A stretch of 64,000 bases of DNA from Paracoccus yeei ATCC BAA-599 (GTDB lineage Bacteria; Pseudomonadota; Alphaproteobacteria; Rhodobacterales; Rhodobacteraceae). Below are positions 25,268 through 34,285 of this stretch, piece by piece. Made by a program: the position numbers and the translations under genes. The stretch's first letter is position 1, and each line of letters opens with the position of its first letter. Where the stretch lies: NCBI RefSeq assembly GCF_000622145.1, contig NZ_JHWH01000022.1, positions 1-64,000 of the forward strand, read 5' to 3'. The notes below the pieces were generated by a model. The model saw nothing but the letters and a program-made list of their open reading frames with translations, made no database searches and had not been told where the DNA came from.

Positions 25268-28200
25268 CTATTCCGCCGGGTCGGACGCGGCGTTCAGGCC
25301 GATGCGGCGCGCCAGCCAGCGCCCGGCCCGCACCTGTCCCCCATGGATCAGCGAGAACAGCGAGGGCACGAACAGCAGAGACAGCAGCGTCGACAGCAAA
25401 AGCCCGCCGATCACCGCGATGGCCATGGGGGCACTGAACTCGGCCCCCTCGCCCCGCCCCAGCGCCGAGGGCACCATGCCCGCCGTCATGGCGATGGTCG
25501 TCATCACGATGGGACGCGCCCGCTTGTGGACCGCGTCCAGGATCGCGGCGCGCTTCTCGACGCCCCGGTCGATGCCGCTCAGCGCGAATTCGACCAGCAT
25601 GATCGCGTTCTTGGTCACGATCCCCATCAGCATCAGGAACCCGATCACCACCGCCATGCTGATCGAATTGCCGGTCAGGAACAGCGCCAGGATCGCCCCC
25701 CCGATCGCCAGCGGCAGCGACATCAGGATCGAGACCGGAACGACAAAGCTGTGGAACAGCAGCACCAGCACCACATAGGTCAGCATCACCCCCGATATCA
25801 TGGCGACGGCAAAGGCCTCGAACACCTCGGCCATGATCTCGGCGTCGCCCGAGGGCTGGATGCGGGTGCCGGGCGGCAGGTCCACCGTCTTCTGCAACTC
25901 GGCCACCTGGGCGTTCACCGGCCCCAGCAGGGCGCCGTCCACCAGGTTCGCCGACACTTTGGTCTGGTAACGCCGGTCATAGCGTTCGATCTGGGTGGCC
26001 CCGGCCGACAGGGACACGTCGGCCACCGCCTCCAGCGGGACCGGCCCGGCGGAGCTGGGCACCCGCAGGTCGCGCAGGCTCATCAGGTCGCGCCGCGCCG
26101 CATGGTTCAGGCGGACCATGATGGGGATCTGCTCGGTGCCCGTATTGAACTTGGCCAGGTTCGATTCCGTATCGCCCAGGGTCGCCACGCGCAGCGTGGT
26201 CGCAAGCGCGCTGGCCGTCACGCCCAGTTCCGCCGCCACGCCGTCGCGCGGATGGATGCGGATCTCGGGGCGCTGCAGCGCGGCCGAGGATGTGACTCCC
26301 TCCAGGCTCGGCAGGGTCTTCATCGCGGCCATCAGCCGCTCGGCGGCCTCCGTCGCCGCCGCCTCGGTCTCGCCCAGGACCGAGATTTCCAGGTCGCTCG
26401 CCCCGGCCTCGTTCTGGAAGTTGATCCGCAGGTCGGGCATCTCGGCCAGGTCGTGCTTCAGCGCATCCTCGATCTGGAAGCTCGAGCGTTCGCGGCTGTC
26501 CTTGGGGCCATAGTTCACCATGATCTTGGCGTCGGTCACGTCGCCGTCGCCGCCGTTCACGAAGACCGCCCGCACCTCGGGCTCCTGGGCGATCCGGGCC
26601 GAGACGCGGCGCGCGGCATCCTCGGTCTCGGCGATGGTGGAACCGGGCGGCGTCTCGACCGTGATCTGGCTGCGGCCCACGTCCTGGGCCGGGATGAATT
26701 CGGTCGGCAGCAGGGTCGCCGACCAGATCGAGGCGGCAAAGACCCCCAGGCCCAGGACCAGCGTCACCCCGCGATGCGCCAGGGTCCAGTCCAGCACCCG
26801 CATCAGGGCGCGCAGAAGCAGGCCGTCGCGCTCCTCCGCCGCGTGATGGCCGGTGCGGCGCAGCAGATAGGCCGCCATCATCGGCGTGACCAGCCGCGCC
26901 ACCAGCAGCGAGAACAGGACCGACACCGCGACCGTCAACCCGAACTGCTTGAAATACTGCCCCGGGATCCCGCCCATGAAGCTGACCGGCGCAAAGACCG
27001 CGACGATGGAAAAGCTGATCGCGATGACGGTCAGGCCGATCTCGTTCGCGGCCTCCATGCTGGCCTCGTAGGGGGGTGTGCCCATGGTGATGTGGCGCAC
27101 GATGTTCTCGATCTCGACGATGGCGTCGTCGACCAGGATGCCGGTGACCAGGGTGATCGCCAGCAGGCTGATGCCGTTCAGCGTGAAGCCCAGCCAGTGC
27201 ATGACAAAGAAGGTCGGTATGATCGACAGGGGCAGCGCCACCGCCGCGATGACGGTCGCGCGCCAGTTCCGCAGGAACAGGAAAACGACGATCACGGCCA
27301 GCGCCGCGCCTTCGTACAGCGTCTCCATCGCGCGGTGATAGCTGGCGGCGGTGTGGGTGGTGGCGTCGTCGATCAGCTCGATCCGTGTGCCGGGGTGGCG
27401 GGCCTCGATCTCGGCCACGCGGGCCTTGGTGCCGTCCCCGGCCACCAGGTCGGATTCGCCCGTGCCGCGAAAGACGCCGAAGGCCACGACCGGACGCCCG
27501 TCCAGCAGGGCAAAGCTGCGCTCTTCGCTGGGGCCTTCGCTGACCTGGCCCAGCTGGTCCAGCCGCACCGTGCGGCCGCCACCGATCAGGATGGGCGTGG
27601 CGGCAAGCCGCGCCACGTCCTCTGCCCCGCCAAGCGCGCGGATGGAATATTCGGTGCCGGCCAGGTCGCCGCGCCCGCCGCCCATGTCGATGTTCTTGGC
27701 CCGCAACTGGTCCGAGACCTCGGCCGCGGTCAGCCCCATGGCCTGCACCCGGCCTGGGTCCAGCTCGACATTGACCTGCCGGTCGGCGCCGCCGATGCGG
27801 GTGATGCTGGCGACCCCCGGCACGGTGGTCAGGTCGCGCGCCACCACGTCGTCGACGAATTGCGACAGCTGCTCCATCGACTGGCCGGGGTTGCTGACGG
27901 CATAGGTCAGGATCGCCATGCCGCTGACGTCGATGCGCTTGACCAGCGGCTCCACGATGGATTCGGGCAGGTCGGCGCGGACATTGGCCACCGCGTCCTT
28001 GACGTCGTTCACCGCGCGGTCGGTGTTCGTCTCAAGCTCGAACTCGACATAGAGATGCGCCGCGCTGTCGGTCGCGGCCGAGGTGATGTGCCGCACCCCG
28101 GTGATCGAGGCCAGCGAATCCTCGATCGGCTGGATGACCTGCCGCACCAGTTCCGAAGGCGCCGCACCGGGCTGGCTGACCGTGACCTGCACCAGCGGCA

Positions 28201-28324
28201 GGTCGATGTTCGGCATCGCCGTGACCGCCAGCCTGTTGAAGCTGTAAAGCCCCACCAGCAGCAGCACCAGAAAGATCGCGATGGGCGGCACCGGGTGGCG
28301 GATCGACAGGGCGGAAAAGTTCAT
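25268..28324 (-). CDS. RND efflux transporter, inner-membrane permease
   Basis: A 1018-residue proton-driven pump of the hydrophobe/amphiphile efflux (AcrB/MexB-like) family. It shows the initial span (HPVPPIAIFLVLLLVGLYSF), a first periplasmic loop starting PNIDLPLVQVTVSQPGAAPS, the central span cluster with GILVDDAIVEIENIVRHI (proton-relay acidic residues), and the mirrored second half ending in TLLSLLFVPSLFSLIHGG. Length is normal. The ATG overlaps the stop of the adaptor gene by four bases, so they form one unit. The cargo is unknown. No outer-membrane channel gene is adjacent. Confidence 0.95.
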   Translation of the reverse strand: MNFSALSIRHPVPPIAIFLVLLLVGLYSFNRLAVTAMPNIDLPLVQVTVSQPGAAPSELVRQVIQPIEDSLASITGVRHITSAATDSAAHLYVEFELETNTDRAVNDVKDAVANVRADLPESIVEPLVKRIDVSGMAILTYAVSNPGQSMEQLSQFVDDVVARDLTTVPGVASITRIGGADRQVNVELDPGRVQAMGLTAAEVSDQLRAKNIDMGGGRGDLAGTEYSIRALGGAEDVARLAATPILIGGGRTVRLDQLGQVSEGPSEERSFALLDGRPVVAFGVFRGTGESDLVAGDGTKARVAEIEARHPGTRIELIDDATTHTAASYHRAMETLYEGAALAVIVVFLFLRNWRATVIAAVALPLSIIPTFFVMHWLGFTLNGISLLAITLVTGILVDDAIVEIENIVRHITMGTPPYEASMEAANEIGLTVIAISFSIVAVFAPVSFMGGIPGQYFKQFGLTVAVSVLFSLLVARLVTPMMAAYLLRRTGHHAAEERDGLLLRALMRVLDWTLAHRGVTLVLGLGVFAASIWSATLLPTEFIPAQDVGRSQITVETPPGSTIAETEDAARRVSARIAQEPEVRAVFVNGGDGDVTDAKIMVNYGPKDSRERSSFQIEDALKHDLAEMPDLRINFQNEAGASDLEISVLGETEAAATEAAERLMAAMKTLPSLEGVTSSAALQRPEIRIHPRDGVAAELGVTASALATTLRVATLGDTESNLAKFNTGTEQIPIMVRLNHAARRDLMSLRDLRVPSSAGPVPLEAVADVSLSAGATQIERYDRRYQTKVSANLVDGALLGPVNAQVAELQKTVDLPPGTRIQPSGDAEIMAEVFEAFAVAMISGVMLTYVVLVLLFHSFVVPVSILMSLPLAIGGAILALFLTGNSISMAVVIGFLMLMGIVTKNAIMLVEFALSGIDRGVEKRAAILDAVHKRARPIVMTTIAMTAGMVPSALGRGEGAEFSAPMAIAVIGGLLLSTLLSLLFVPSLFSLIHGGQVRAGRWLARRIGLNAASDPAE

Positions 28325-29493
28325 GGCTGCGACCCCGGCGCCGCGCGGACCGGATCGCCCGTGCGAAAGAACGCGCCGGCGCGGGCGATGACCTGCTCGC
28401 CCGCCTCGAGCCCCTCCAGGATCTCGCGCCGGTCCTGCCAGACAAGGCCCGCGCGGACCGGGCGGGTTTCCACGACGCCGTTCCGCACGACCTGCACCCG
28501 CTCGCCCCTCTCGTCGGCGAGCACCGCCGACAGCGGCACGGTCAGCGCCTCGCGCCGGTCGGTGACGATCCAGCCGCTGGCGAACAGGCCCAGCCGCAGG
28601 CCCGGCGCAGGGTCGAGCGCAATGCGCGCCTGCCCCAGCCGCGTCGCGGGATCGACCCGCGCCGGCACCAGCCGCACCCGGCCCGCCACATCGCCCAGGC
28701 CCGAGACCCGGATCTCGGCCGGATCGCCGGGCTTGACCTGCCCCAGCGCGGTTTCGATCACATCGGCCGCCAACTCGATCTCGCCCCGCGCGACCAGCTG
28801 GAACATGGGTTCGCCAGCCGAGCCGGACAGCGCGCCGATCTCGGCATTGCGGGCGACGACGATGCCATCCACCGGGGCGGTGATCCGGGCGTGGCCCAGG
28901 TTCAACGCCGCGATCCTTTGGGCCGCCCTGGCCTGGGCCACGGCGGCGCGCGCCACCCCCAGCCCTTCGCGGGCCGAGGCCAGCGCCGCGGCGGCCGAGG
29001 CCTCGGTCGCAATGGCCTGGTCCAGCACCGCCTGGCTGGCGCTGCCGCTTTCGCGCAGGCTGCGGGTGCGCTGCAGGATGGCGGCGGCTTCGGTCAGCGC
29101 CGCCTCGGCGCTGGCGATCTGGCTTTCGGCCTGGCGCTCGGCCGCGGTGGCGCGGGCATGTTCGGCATCGGCCTGGGCAAGCTGCGCGCTCAGCGCCGCA
29201 TCGTCCAGACGCGCCAGCACATCGCCCGCCTTGACGCGGTCCCCGACCTCGGCCCGCAGTTCCCGGATCTCGTAGCCCGCGACATTGGCATGGACCTGCA
29301 CCGGGTCGCGCGCGACAAGCGAGCCCGTGACCGGCACCCGGACCTCGATGGTGCTTCGCGCGACCGGGGCGAGGGAGACGACCGGCGCCTCCTGCCGCAG
29401 GACGGCGGCATCGGCCTCTTGCGCCCGAACCGGACCCGGCGGGGCGGCCAGCATCAGGGCCAGCAGCATTCCAATCCTGCCGAACCCGGCCAT
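28321..29493 (-). CDS. RND efflux periplasmic adaptor (membrane fusion protein)
   Basis: A 390-residue adaptor linking the permease to an outer-membrane channel. A signal peptide (GMLLALMLAAPPGPVRAQ) is followed by a biotinyl-lipoyl-like segment (VEVRVPVTGSL type text, read EVRVPVTGSLVARDPVQVHA), a long Ala-rich coiled-coil hairpin at about 90-190, the returning lipoyl half (ARITAPVDGIVVARNAEIGA) and the beta-barrel domain. There is no lipobox, so it is probably a soluble periplasmic protein. It overlaps the permease gene as ATGA and lies 62 bases after mipZ on the same strand. Confidence 0.93.
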   Translation of the reverse strand: MAGFGRIGMLLALMLAAPPGPVRAQEADAAVLRQEAPVVSLAPVARSTIEVRVPVTGSLVARDPVQVHANVAGYEIRELRAEVGDRVKAGDVLARLDDAALSAQLAQADAEHARATAAERQAESQIASAEAALTEAAAILQRTRSLRESGSASQAVLDQAIATEASAAAALASAREGLGVARAAVAQARAAQRIAALNLGHARITAPVDGIVVARNAEIGALSGSAGEPMFQLVARGEIELAADVIETALGQVKPGDPAEIRVSGLGDVAGRVRLVPARVDPATRLGQARIALDPAPGLRLGLFASGWIVTDRREALTVPLSAVLADERGERVQVVRNGVVETRPVRAGLVWQDRREILEGLEAGEQVIARAGAFFRTGDPVRAAPGSQP

Positions 29494-29555
29494 CCCGCTC
29501 TCCCCTTCTGCGACTGCCCTTAGATAGGCTGGCAGGGCGGCAGCAACAATCCCGG

Positions 29556-30329
29556 CTAGAAGGCCACGCTGACCCCCGGCAAACGCAATTCCGCGATCAG
29601 TTCGCGCAATTCCTGCCGGGCGGCGATATTGGACATGGAAAGCTGCTCGGTCCCGATGTCGCGCAGGTCCAGCAGGGTCAGGCCGCGCGGGAACAGTTCG
29701 CGAAAGATCACCCGCTCCGAAAAGCCCGGCGCCACACGAAAGCCGATGCGTTTCGACAGCGTCTCCAGCGCGCCGCCGACCTTGCGCTTGTTGTGCATGG
29801 CCTGGGTGCCCAGCCGGTTCCTCAGCACCAGCCAGTCGATCGGCCCCGCCCCGGCCTGTCCGCGCAGCTGCCGCGCGCCCCAGACCATCTCGGCATAGAT
29901 CGAGGGGCCCAGTACCTTGCCTTCGGGCGACATGCGCGCCAGCAGGTCGAAGTCGATGAAGCTGTCGTTCATCGGCGTGATCAGCGTATCGGCCAGGCTG
30001 TGCGCCATCTGGCTAAGCCGCGTGTGCGAACCGGGGCAGTCCAGCAGGATGAAATCGCAATCGGGCTCAAGCGCGGCGACGGCGTGGGACAGCGGGTCCG
30101 GGCCCTCGGGCTCCAGCGCGCCCAGCCGCGGCGTCGGCAGGTCCAGCCCTGCGTCCTTCAGGAAATGCAGGCGGTTTTCCAGATAGCGGGCAAAGCTGCG
30201 CTGGCGCACGTCCAGGTCCAAGGCACCCACCCGATGCCCCATCCGCGCCAGCGCCGTCGCCACATGCATCGAGGTGGTGGACTTGCCCGAGCCGCCCTTT
30301 TCGTTCCCGACGACGATGATATGCGCCAT
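29556..30329 (-). CDS. mipZ: Division-plane positioning ATPase MipZ
   Basis: A 257-residue ParA-type ATPase. MipZ of alphaproteobacteria forms a gradient from the poles and blocks FtsZ assembly away from midcell. The deviant Walker A motif GNEKGGSGKST is at residues 8-18, switch text ALDLDVRQRSFARYLENR is in place, and FILLDCPGSHT is the Walker B region; length and the C-terminal FRELFPRGLTLLDL are typical. The upstream leader contains a perfect hairpin, CCGCGCTT-GAA-AAGCGCGG (30381-30399). It is divergent from a set of small genes, with a palindrome between them. Confidence 0.95.
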   Translation of the reverse strand: MAHIIVVGNEKGGSGKSTTSMHVATALARMGHRVGALDLDVRQRSFARYLENRLHFLKDAGLDLPTPRLGALEPEGPDPLSHAVAALEPDCDFILLDCPGSHTRLSQMAHSLADTLITPMNDSFIDFDLLARMSPEGKVLGPSIYAEMVWGARQLRGQAGAGPIDWLVLRNRLGTQAMHNKRKVGGALETLSKRIGFRVAPGFSERVIFRELFPRGLTLLDLRDIGTEQLSMSNIAARQELRELIAELRLPGVSVAF

Positions 30330-30471
30330 GAATCCCCCCGTGTCCTGCGGTTTGCCCGGGCAGGACCATAGGGCCGGGCACCGCGCTTGAAAAGCGCGGG
30401 ATTCGCCGCTGCATGACCCGCGCGCTTCCCGCCAACAAGCGGCCTTCCGATGTCAAGCTGATGATTTTCAA

Positions 30472-30486
30472 CGTGATTATATCACG
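30472..30486. promoter_or_regulatory. Palindrome CGTGAT-TAT-ATCACG
   Basis: A perfect 6-3-6 inverted repeat in an AT-rich patch between divergent mipZ and the small genes at 30585. TTGAAA at 30509-30514 and TTATAT at 30534-30539 might be a weak promoter to its right, with a long 19-base gap. The three-base centre differs from the four-base centre of FNR boxes, so the binding protein is not identified. Confidence 0.45.
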
Positions 30487-30584
30487 ACAATCGCAATAGA
30501 TTTTTCTCTTGAAAAAGACGATCAACCATGTCGTTATATAGCTGTCAGGACCGTCCCACGGTCATCGCTGGAAAGGAGCCAAGG

Positions 30585-30832
30585 ATGTCCATGCTGAACC
30601 ATCTGTCGGCCTTGGCCGACCGCGCCATCCGGGCCACGACGCCCTTTTCGCCGCGCTACAGCGTGGCGTGATCGACCGACGCACGGGCAGGCCCCATACC
30701 ATCTCGGGGATTCCGCTGGTGGTGATGACAGCCGAGCCCGTCACCGCGTCCCACGAATTGATGCGCAACCGCGACCCGGGGGTGTGGGACATCTTCATCG
30801 AACGCATGGACCGCAACGGAGCCATCCAGTGA
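30585..30832 (+). pseudogene. Small unknown gene, apparently frameshifted in a TTTT run
   Basis: An excellent AAGGAG site precedes the ATG at 30585, but that frame gives only 28 residues (MSMLNHLSALADRAIRATTP, then FSPRYSVA) and ends at 30671. From the TTTT at about 30644 the minus-one frame continues smoothly as FAALQRGVIDRRTGRPHTIS to a stop at 30832. One extra T would make an 82-residue protein. Alternatively, a GTG at 30668 overlaps the first stop as GTGA and starts a separate 54-residue peptide. I cannot exclude ribosomal frameshifting, but the run is a poor slippery site. The family is not recognised. Confidence 0.5.
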
Positions 30833-31053
30833 TCCGCTTTCCCCTGATCCCTCGCAGCCAGCCCGCCGCGCCCGTCTATGCCACCATCGCGCTGTCGGCC
30901 CATCGCAGCGCCCAGGGGCCGGTCCTGCGCAGCTATCGCGACGGTCGCGTCGTGATCGATACCGGTCGGGGCCACCTGACCGGCAGGCCCCTGGCCAGTG
31001 AAGCGCCCGAGCTTCCGGTCTGGACGCCCCTTCTGTTCGTCGGCATGGTCTGA
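30829..31053 (+). CDS. Unknown 74-residue protein, GTG start
   Basis: The GTG at 30829 overlaps the preceding stop as GTGA, indicating translational coupling. The product begins MIRFPLIPRSQPAAPVYATI and contains VLRSYRDGRVVIDTGRGHLT; it has no membrane span or recognisable motif. Codon usage matches the surrounding core genes. It is followed by the convergent rpmE terminator. No function can be given. Confidence 0.55.
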   Translation: MIRFPLIPRSQPAAPVYATIALSAHRSAQGPVLRSYRDGRVVIDTGRGHLTGRPLASEAPELPVWTPLLFVGMV

Positions 31054-31123
31054 TCCCCGGCCAGCCGGGGGCCTGCACCCCTGCCCCGCCCGCAGCGCCC
31101 ACCCTGCGGAGCAGCCAAAGAAA

Positions 31124-31149
31124 AACGCCGCCCGGATCGGGGCGGCGTT
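31124..31149 (-). terminator. Terminator after rpmE
   Basis: AACGCCGCCC (31124-31133) pairs with GGGCGGCGTT (31140-31149). On the minus strand the stem is followed by TTT and CTTT, a typical intrinsic terminator closing the long translation operon. Confidence 0.85.
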
Positions 31150-31171
31150 CGCATTTTCGCGGGGGCGGTGC

Positions 31172-31393
31172 TTAGAAGCCCAGGCCCGCGTATTTGTTCT
31201 TGAACTTCGACACGCGGCCGCCGGTGTCCATCAGCTTGGCCGAGCCGCCGGTCCAGGCGGGGTGCACGGTCGGGTCGATGTCCAGCGTCATGGTGTCGCC
31301 TTCCTTGCCCCAGGTCGAACGCACCTGATAGGTCGTGCCGTCGGTCATCTTCACGGTGATGAAGTGATAGTCGGGATGGGTATCTGCTTTCAT
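31172..31393 (-). CDS. rpmE: 50S ribosomal protein L31
   Basis: A 73-residue ribosomal protein starting [20 protein letters not shown], with the L31 core [20 protein letters not shown]. The zinc-binding cysteines of the C+ form are absent, so it is a zinc-independent (C-) type. GAGGAG precedes the ATG. It is the last gene of the ffh-rpsP-trmD-rplS operon, 11 bases after rplS, and is followed by a strong terminator. Confidence 0.96.
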   Translation of the reverse strand: MKADTHPDYHFITVKMTDGTTYQVRSTWGKEGDTMTLDIDPTVHPAWTGGSAKLMDTGGRVSKFKNKYAGLGF

Positions 31394-31404
31394 GGCGCGT
31401 CTCC

Positions 31405-31785
31405 TCAGGCCTTGGCTTCGGCTTTGGGCTTGTAGTTGGTGACTTCGGCGATACGGGCCGATTTGCCGCGGCGGTCGCGCAGGTAGTACAGCTTGGCGCG
31501 GCGGACACGGCCGCGGCGCACCACGGTGATCGAGTCGATGTTGGTCGAATACAGCGGGAAGACGCGCTCGACACCCTCGCCGAACGAGATCTTGCGCACG
31601 GTGAACGACGCACCGATGCCGCCGCCCTTGCGCGAGATGACCACGCCTTCGTAGTTCTGCACGCGGGTGCGGGTGCCTTCGGTCACTTTATAGCCGACGC
31701 GCACGGTGTCGCCGGCCTTGAAATCCGGGATTTCCTTGCCGAGCGAGGCGATCTGCTCGGCTTCCAGTTGGGCGATCAGGTTCAT
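31405..31785 (-). CDS. rplS: 50S ribosomal protein L19
   Basis: A 126-residue protein at the interface of the ribosomal subunits. It starts [20 protein letters not shown] and carries the family block [23 protein letters not shown] and the [20 protein letters not shown] end. A short lysine-alanine tail is extra. The ATG overlaps the trmD stop as ATGA, so the two are translationally coupled. The order rimM-trmD-rplS is the classical one. Confidence 0.97.
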   Translation of the reverse strand: MNLIAQLEAEQIASLGKEIPDFKAGDTVRVGYKVTEGTRTRVQNYEGVVISRKGGGIGASFTVRKISFGEGVERVFPLYSTNIDSITVVRRGRVRRAKLYYLRDRRGKSARIAEVTNYKPKAEAKA

Positions 31786-32657
31786 CGCTTTGGTTCCTTC
31801 GGTTGCTCGCGGTAGTCCCGCGATTGGTCTGATGCGCCCGAGAGCTGTCGGTCCTTTGCCGGGTCCACGCGGGTTTCCCCGTATGCCCGCCACAGGTCGG
31901 GGCGGCGTTCCTTGGTCAGCCTTTCGGCCATGTCGCGCCGCCATGTGGCAATAGCCGCGTGATTGCCCGAGAGAAGCACTTCCGGGATCGCGCGGCCTTC
32001 CCAAAGGGCGGGCTTCGTATACTGGGGATGTTCAAGCAGGCCGTCGGAAAAGGATTCCTCGGCCAGCGATTCCTGATTCCCCAGCACGCGCGGTATAAGG
32101 CGAACCGTCGCGTCGATCAAGACCTGAGCGGCGAGTTCGCCCCCGGTCAGGACATAATCGCCGATGCTGATCTCCTCGACCGCATGGGCGTCCAGCACGC
32201 GCTGGTCCACACCCTCGAACCGGCCGCAGATCAGCGTCATGCCCGGGCCGTTCGCCAGGGCACGGGCGCGCGCCTGGGTAAAGGGCTTGCCGCGCGGCGA
32301 CAGGTAGATCACCGGCAGGCCGGGCCCCGCCTCGCGCAGGGCGGCGTCCATCACGTCGGGGCGGATCACCATGCCCGCGCCGCCGCCGGCGGGGGTGCCG
32401 TCGACGTTGCGGTGCCTGCCGATGCCGAAGGGGCGCAGGTCGGTGGTGCGCAGGTTCCACAGCCCCTCGGCCAGCGCCCGGCCGGTCAGGGACAGGCCCA
32501 GGACGCCCGGAAAAGCCTCGGGAAACAAGGTGATGACCTGGGCCGTCCAGGCGCCGCGCACCTGCGGCTCGGCCATCAGGTCGCGCGGTTGCAGACTGGC
32601 GCGGATCGACAGCCGGCCATGCGACTTGCCGCCGCCGGCGTTCGGCTGATCGGTCAT
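31782..32657 (-). CDS. trmD: tRNA (guanine-N1)-methyltransferase TrmD
   Basis: A 291-residue SPOUT-fold enzyme that makes m1G37 in tRNAs reading CNN codons. The knot region is visible in [20 protein letters not shown] and [20 protein letters not shown], and the SAM-loop residue pattern is intact. The ATG at 32657 overlaps the stop of the preceding membrane gene as ATGA; another ATG at 32576 starts closer to the conserved region ([16 protein letters not shown]) and would give a shorter product. The C-terminal tail after [11 protein letters not shown] is longer than usual. Confidence 0.96.
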   Translation of the reverse strand: MTDQPNAGGGKSHGRLSIRASLQPRDLMAEPQVRGAWTAQVITLFPEAFPGVLGLSLTGRALAEGLWNLRTTDLRPFGIGRHRNVDGTPAGGGAGMVIRPDVMDAALREAGPGLPVIYLSPRGKPFTQARARALANGPGMTLICGRFEGVDQRVLDAHAVEEISIGDYVLTGGELAAQVLIDATVRLIPRVLGNQESLAEESFSDGLLEHPQYTKPALWEGRAIPEVLLSGNHAAIATWRRDMAERLTKERRPDLWRAYGETRVDPAKDRQLSGASDQSRDYREQPKEPKR

Positions 32658-32983
32658 GCCTGCCGCCGCAAGAGGTTCGCGCCGGTCGAGACCAGCGCCC
32701 CCAAGATCGCGCAGCCCACCGGCAGCGCCGCGTGCAGCGGACGCGGCGGCAGCAGCCCGCCCAGGTACCACGCACCCAGGCAAAGCGCGCCGCAGACCAG
32801 CAGCGCCCCGACCATCAGCCGGGGTTCGGGCGACAGGTTGCGGCCGGCCAGCAGCGGGATCAGCCCTGCCAACATGACCGGGGCAAAGACATAGGCGTTC
32901 GGATTGTCGCTGCCGGCCAGCCCCTGCAACAGGGGACCGGCCAGCATCAGCAGAAAGCCAAGCGCGAACAGGGCATTACGCAT
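32654..32983 (-). CDS. Unknown membrane protein between rimM and trmD
   Basis: A 109-residue protein with about four hydrophobic spans ([20 protein letters not shown], then [20 protein letters not shown] and two more). No family recognised. The ATG lies inside the last codons of rimM, and its stop overlaps the trmD start as ATGA, so it is an integral part of the operon. Genes of this kind at the position are seen in some Rhodobacteraceae; a link to translation is not established. Confidence 0.8.
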   Translation of the reverse strand: MRNALFALGFLLMLAGPLLQGLAGSDNPNAYVFAPVMLAGLIPLLAGRNLSPEPRLMVGALLVCGALCLGAWYLGGLLPPRPLHAALPVGCAILGALVSTGANLLRRQA

Positions 32984-33485
32984 CGCCTTCCTCCTCGGGC
33001 GGGTCGGCGATGATGCGTCCGGCGGACAGGTCCACCGTCGGCACGAAGGCCCGGGTAAAGGGCAGCAGCAGCGGCTGCCGACGACCGGGACCCAGGATTT
33101 CCAGGATGTCGCCAGCCCCATGGTCATAGATCGCATGGACCTTGCCGATCGGCGCACCGCCGGTGTCGTAGACGGAAAGGCCAATCAGATCCGTATGATA
33201 GAACTCATCATCCGGCAGCGACGGCAGCCGGTCGCGATCCGCCCACAGGGTCACGCCCTTGAGCGCGTCGGCCGCCTCGCGCGTGTCGACGCCCGACAGC
33301 CGGGCGCCCAGCCCGCCCGTCACCGGCCGCGTCAGCCGCACGGTGAACGAACGTGTCCCGTCCTCGGACCAGAGCGGACCATAGGCAGCAATATCATTGG
33401 GTTGCGAGGTAAAGCTTTTCAGCCGCACCTCGCCCCGGACGCCAAAGGCGCCCGCGATCGCGCCGACACAGATCCGCTCGGGCAT
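32976..33485 (-). CDS. rimM: Ribosome maturation factor RimM
   Basis: A 169-residue assembly factor for the 30S head domain, acting with S19. The N-terminal barrel begins [20 protein letters not shown]; the PRC-barrel half holds [20 protein letters not shown] and ends [20 protein letters not shown]. Length is normal. It follows rpsP by three bases and overlaps the next gene by eight, consistent with a single transcript. Confidence 0.96.
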   Translation of the reverse strand: MPERICVGAIAGAFGVRGEVRLKSFTSQPNDIAAYGPLWSEDGTRSFTVRLTRPVTGGLGARLSGVDTREAADALKGVTLWADRDRLPSLPDDEFYHTDLIGLSVYDTGGAPIGKVHAIYDHGAGDILEILGPGRRQPLLLPFTRAFVPTVDLSAGRIIADPPEEEGDA

Positions 33486-33488
33486 GGA

Positions 33489-33851
33489 TTATTCCGACGC
33501 GGCCTCGGTGCCGGCGGCCTCACGCGCGGCGCGCTTTTCGGCACGCTCTTTCGCAGCCTTGCCCGGCTCGCCTTTCTTGAGGTTCTTGCGCTCGGTTTTC
33601 TCTTTCACGCCAGCGGCTTCCAGGAAGCGGGCGACGCGGTCCGTGGGCTGCGCGCCCTGACCCAGCCAGTACTGGACGCGTTCCACGTCCATCTTGATGC
33701 GGTCTTCGGAATCCTTGGCCAGCAGCGGGTTGTAGGTGCCCAGCTTTTCCAGGAAGCGGCCGTCGCGCGGCATGCGCGAATCGGTCGCGACGATGGCGTA
33801 ATGCGGGCGCTTCTTGCTGCCGCCGCGGGCCAGACGGATTTTCATTGCCAT
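33489..33851 (-). CDS. rpsP: 30S ribosomal protein S16
   Basis: A 120-residue ribosomal protein beginning [20 protein letters not shown], with the conserved [14 protein letters not shown] and [13 protein letters not shown] segments. The C-terminal 35 residues form a Lys/Glu/Ala-rich extension common in alphaproteobacteria. GGAG lies seven bases before the ATG; a second ATG two codons in is possible. It follows the chorismate mutase gene after 49 bases. Confidence 0.97.
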   Translation of the reverse strand: MAMKIRLARGGSKKRPHYAIVATDSRMPRDGRFLEKLGTYNPLLAKDSEDRIKMDVERVQYWLGQGAQPTDRVARFLEAAGVKEKTERKNLKKGEPGKAAKERAEKRAAREAAGTEAASE

Positions 33852-33900
33852 TGGGTTTTCTCCTTTGAAATGGCGGTGTTAGCCGGGCTTGGCCCGGCTG

Positions 33901-34197
33901 TCAGGCTTGGAAGGTCTCGTGATGCCGGATCACTTCGGCAATCACGAAATTCAGGAATTTGCGCGCGAATTCCGGGTCGAGATCGGCCTCGCGCGCGAGG
34001 CGTTCCAGCCGCTCGATCTGGCTCGCCTCGCGGGCGGGATCGGACGGAGGAAGGTCGTGTTCGGCCTTGAGGCGGCCGACGTTCTGGGTGTGCTTGAAGC
34101 GCTCGGCCAGCGTATAGACCAGGATCGCGTCCAGACGGTCGATGCTGGCGCGGTGCTCTTTCAGAAGCTGCGCGGCGCGGGCGGCGTCATCCTTCAC
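33901..34197 (-). CDS. Chorismate mutase (AroQ type), GTG start
   Basis: A 98-residue all-helical mutase that converts chorismate to prephenate on the way to Phe and Tyr. The AroQ helices are clear: EHRASIDRLDAILVYTLAER, FKHTQNVGRLKAEHDLPPSD, then PAREASQIERLERLA and the closing FLNFVIAEVIRHH. Catalytic Arg and Lys positions lie in RLDAI and KHTQNVGRLK. The only suitable start is a GTG at 34197. An 11-base tandem repeat occupies the gap upstream. Its presence between ffh and rpsP is regular in this bacterial group. Confidence 0.92.
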   Translation of the reverse strand: MKDDAARAAQLLKEHRASIDRLDAILVYTLAERFKHTQNVGRLKAEHDLPPSDPAREASQIERLERLAREADLDPEFARKFLNFVIAEVIRHHETFQA

Positions 34198-34238
34198 GCG
34201 GAAAACTCCAAGCAGTTGATTTTCAAGAAAGCGGCTGT

Positions 34239-34282
34239 GCACCGCCCGTACACCGGGCGTACACCGGCCATGCACCGGGCGT
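34239..34282. repeat. Four tandem 11-base units, consensus RCACCGGGCGT
   Basis: Units at 34239, 34250, 34261 and 34272 read GCACCGCCCGT, ACACCGGGCGT, ACACCGGCCAT and GCACCGGGCGT. They fill the short gap between the GNAT stop and the GTG start of chorismate mutase, so copy-number change would alter the leader of a coupled gene. Confidence 0.8.
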
Positions 34283-34285
34283 CGC

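Noticed and set aside
25343-29275. A long plus-strand open frame opposite the RND permease and adaptor genes
   Set aside because: The product is an Arg/His/Gln-rich shadow of well-recognised minus-strand proteins.
30472-30486. An FNR-type box in the mipZ upstream region
   Set aside because: The half sites are separated by three bases rather than four and lack the TTGAT/ATCAA ends.
30585-30832. Programmed minus-one frameshifting to explain the broken small gene
   Set aside because: The local CCC TTT TCG does not form a standard slippery heptamer, so mutation, read error or separate small genes are simpler.
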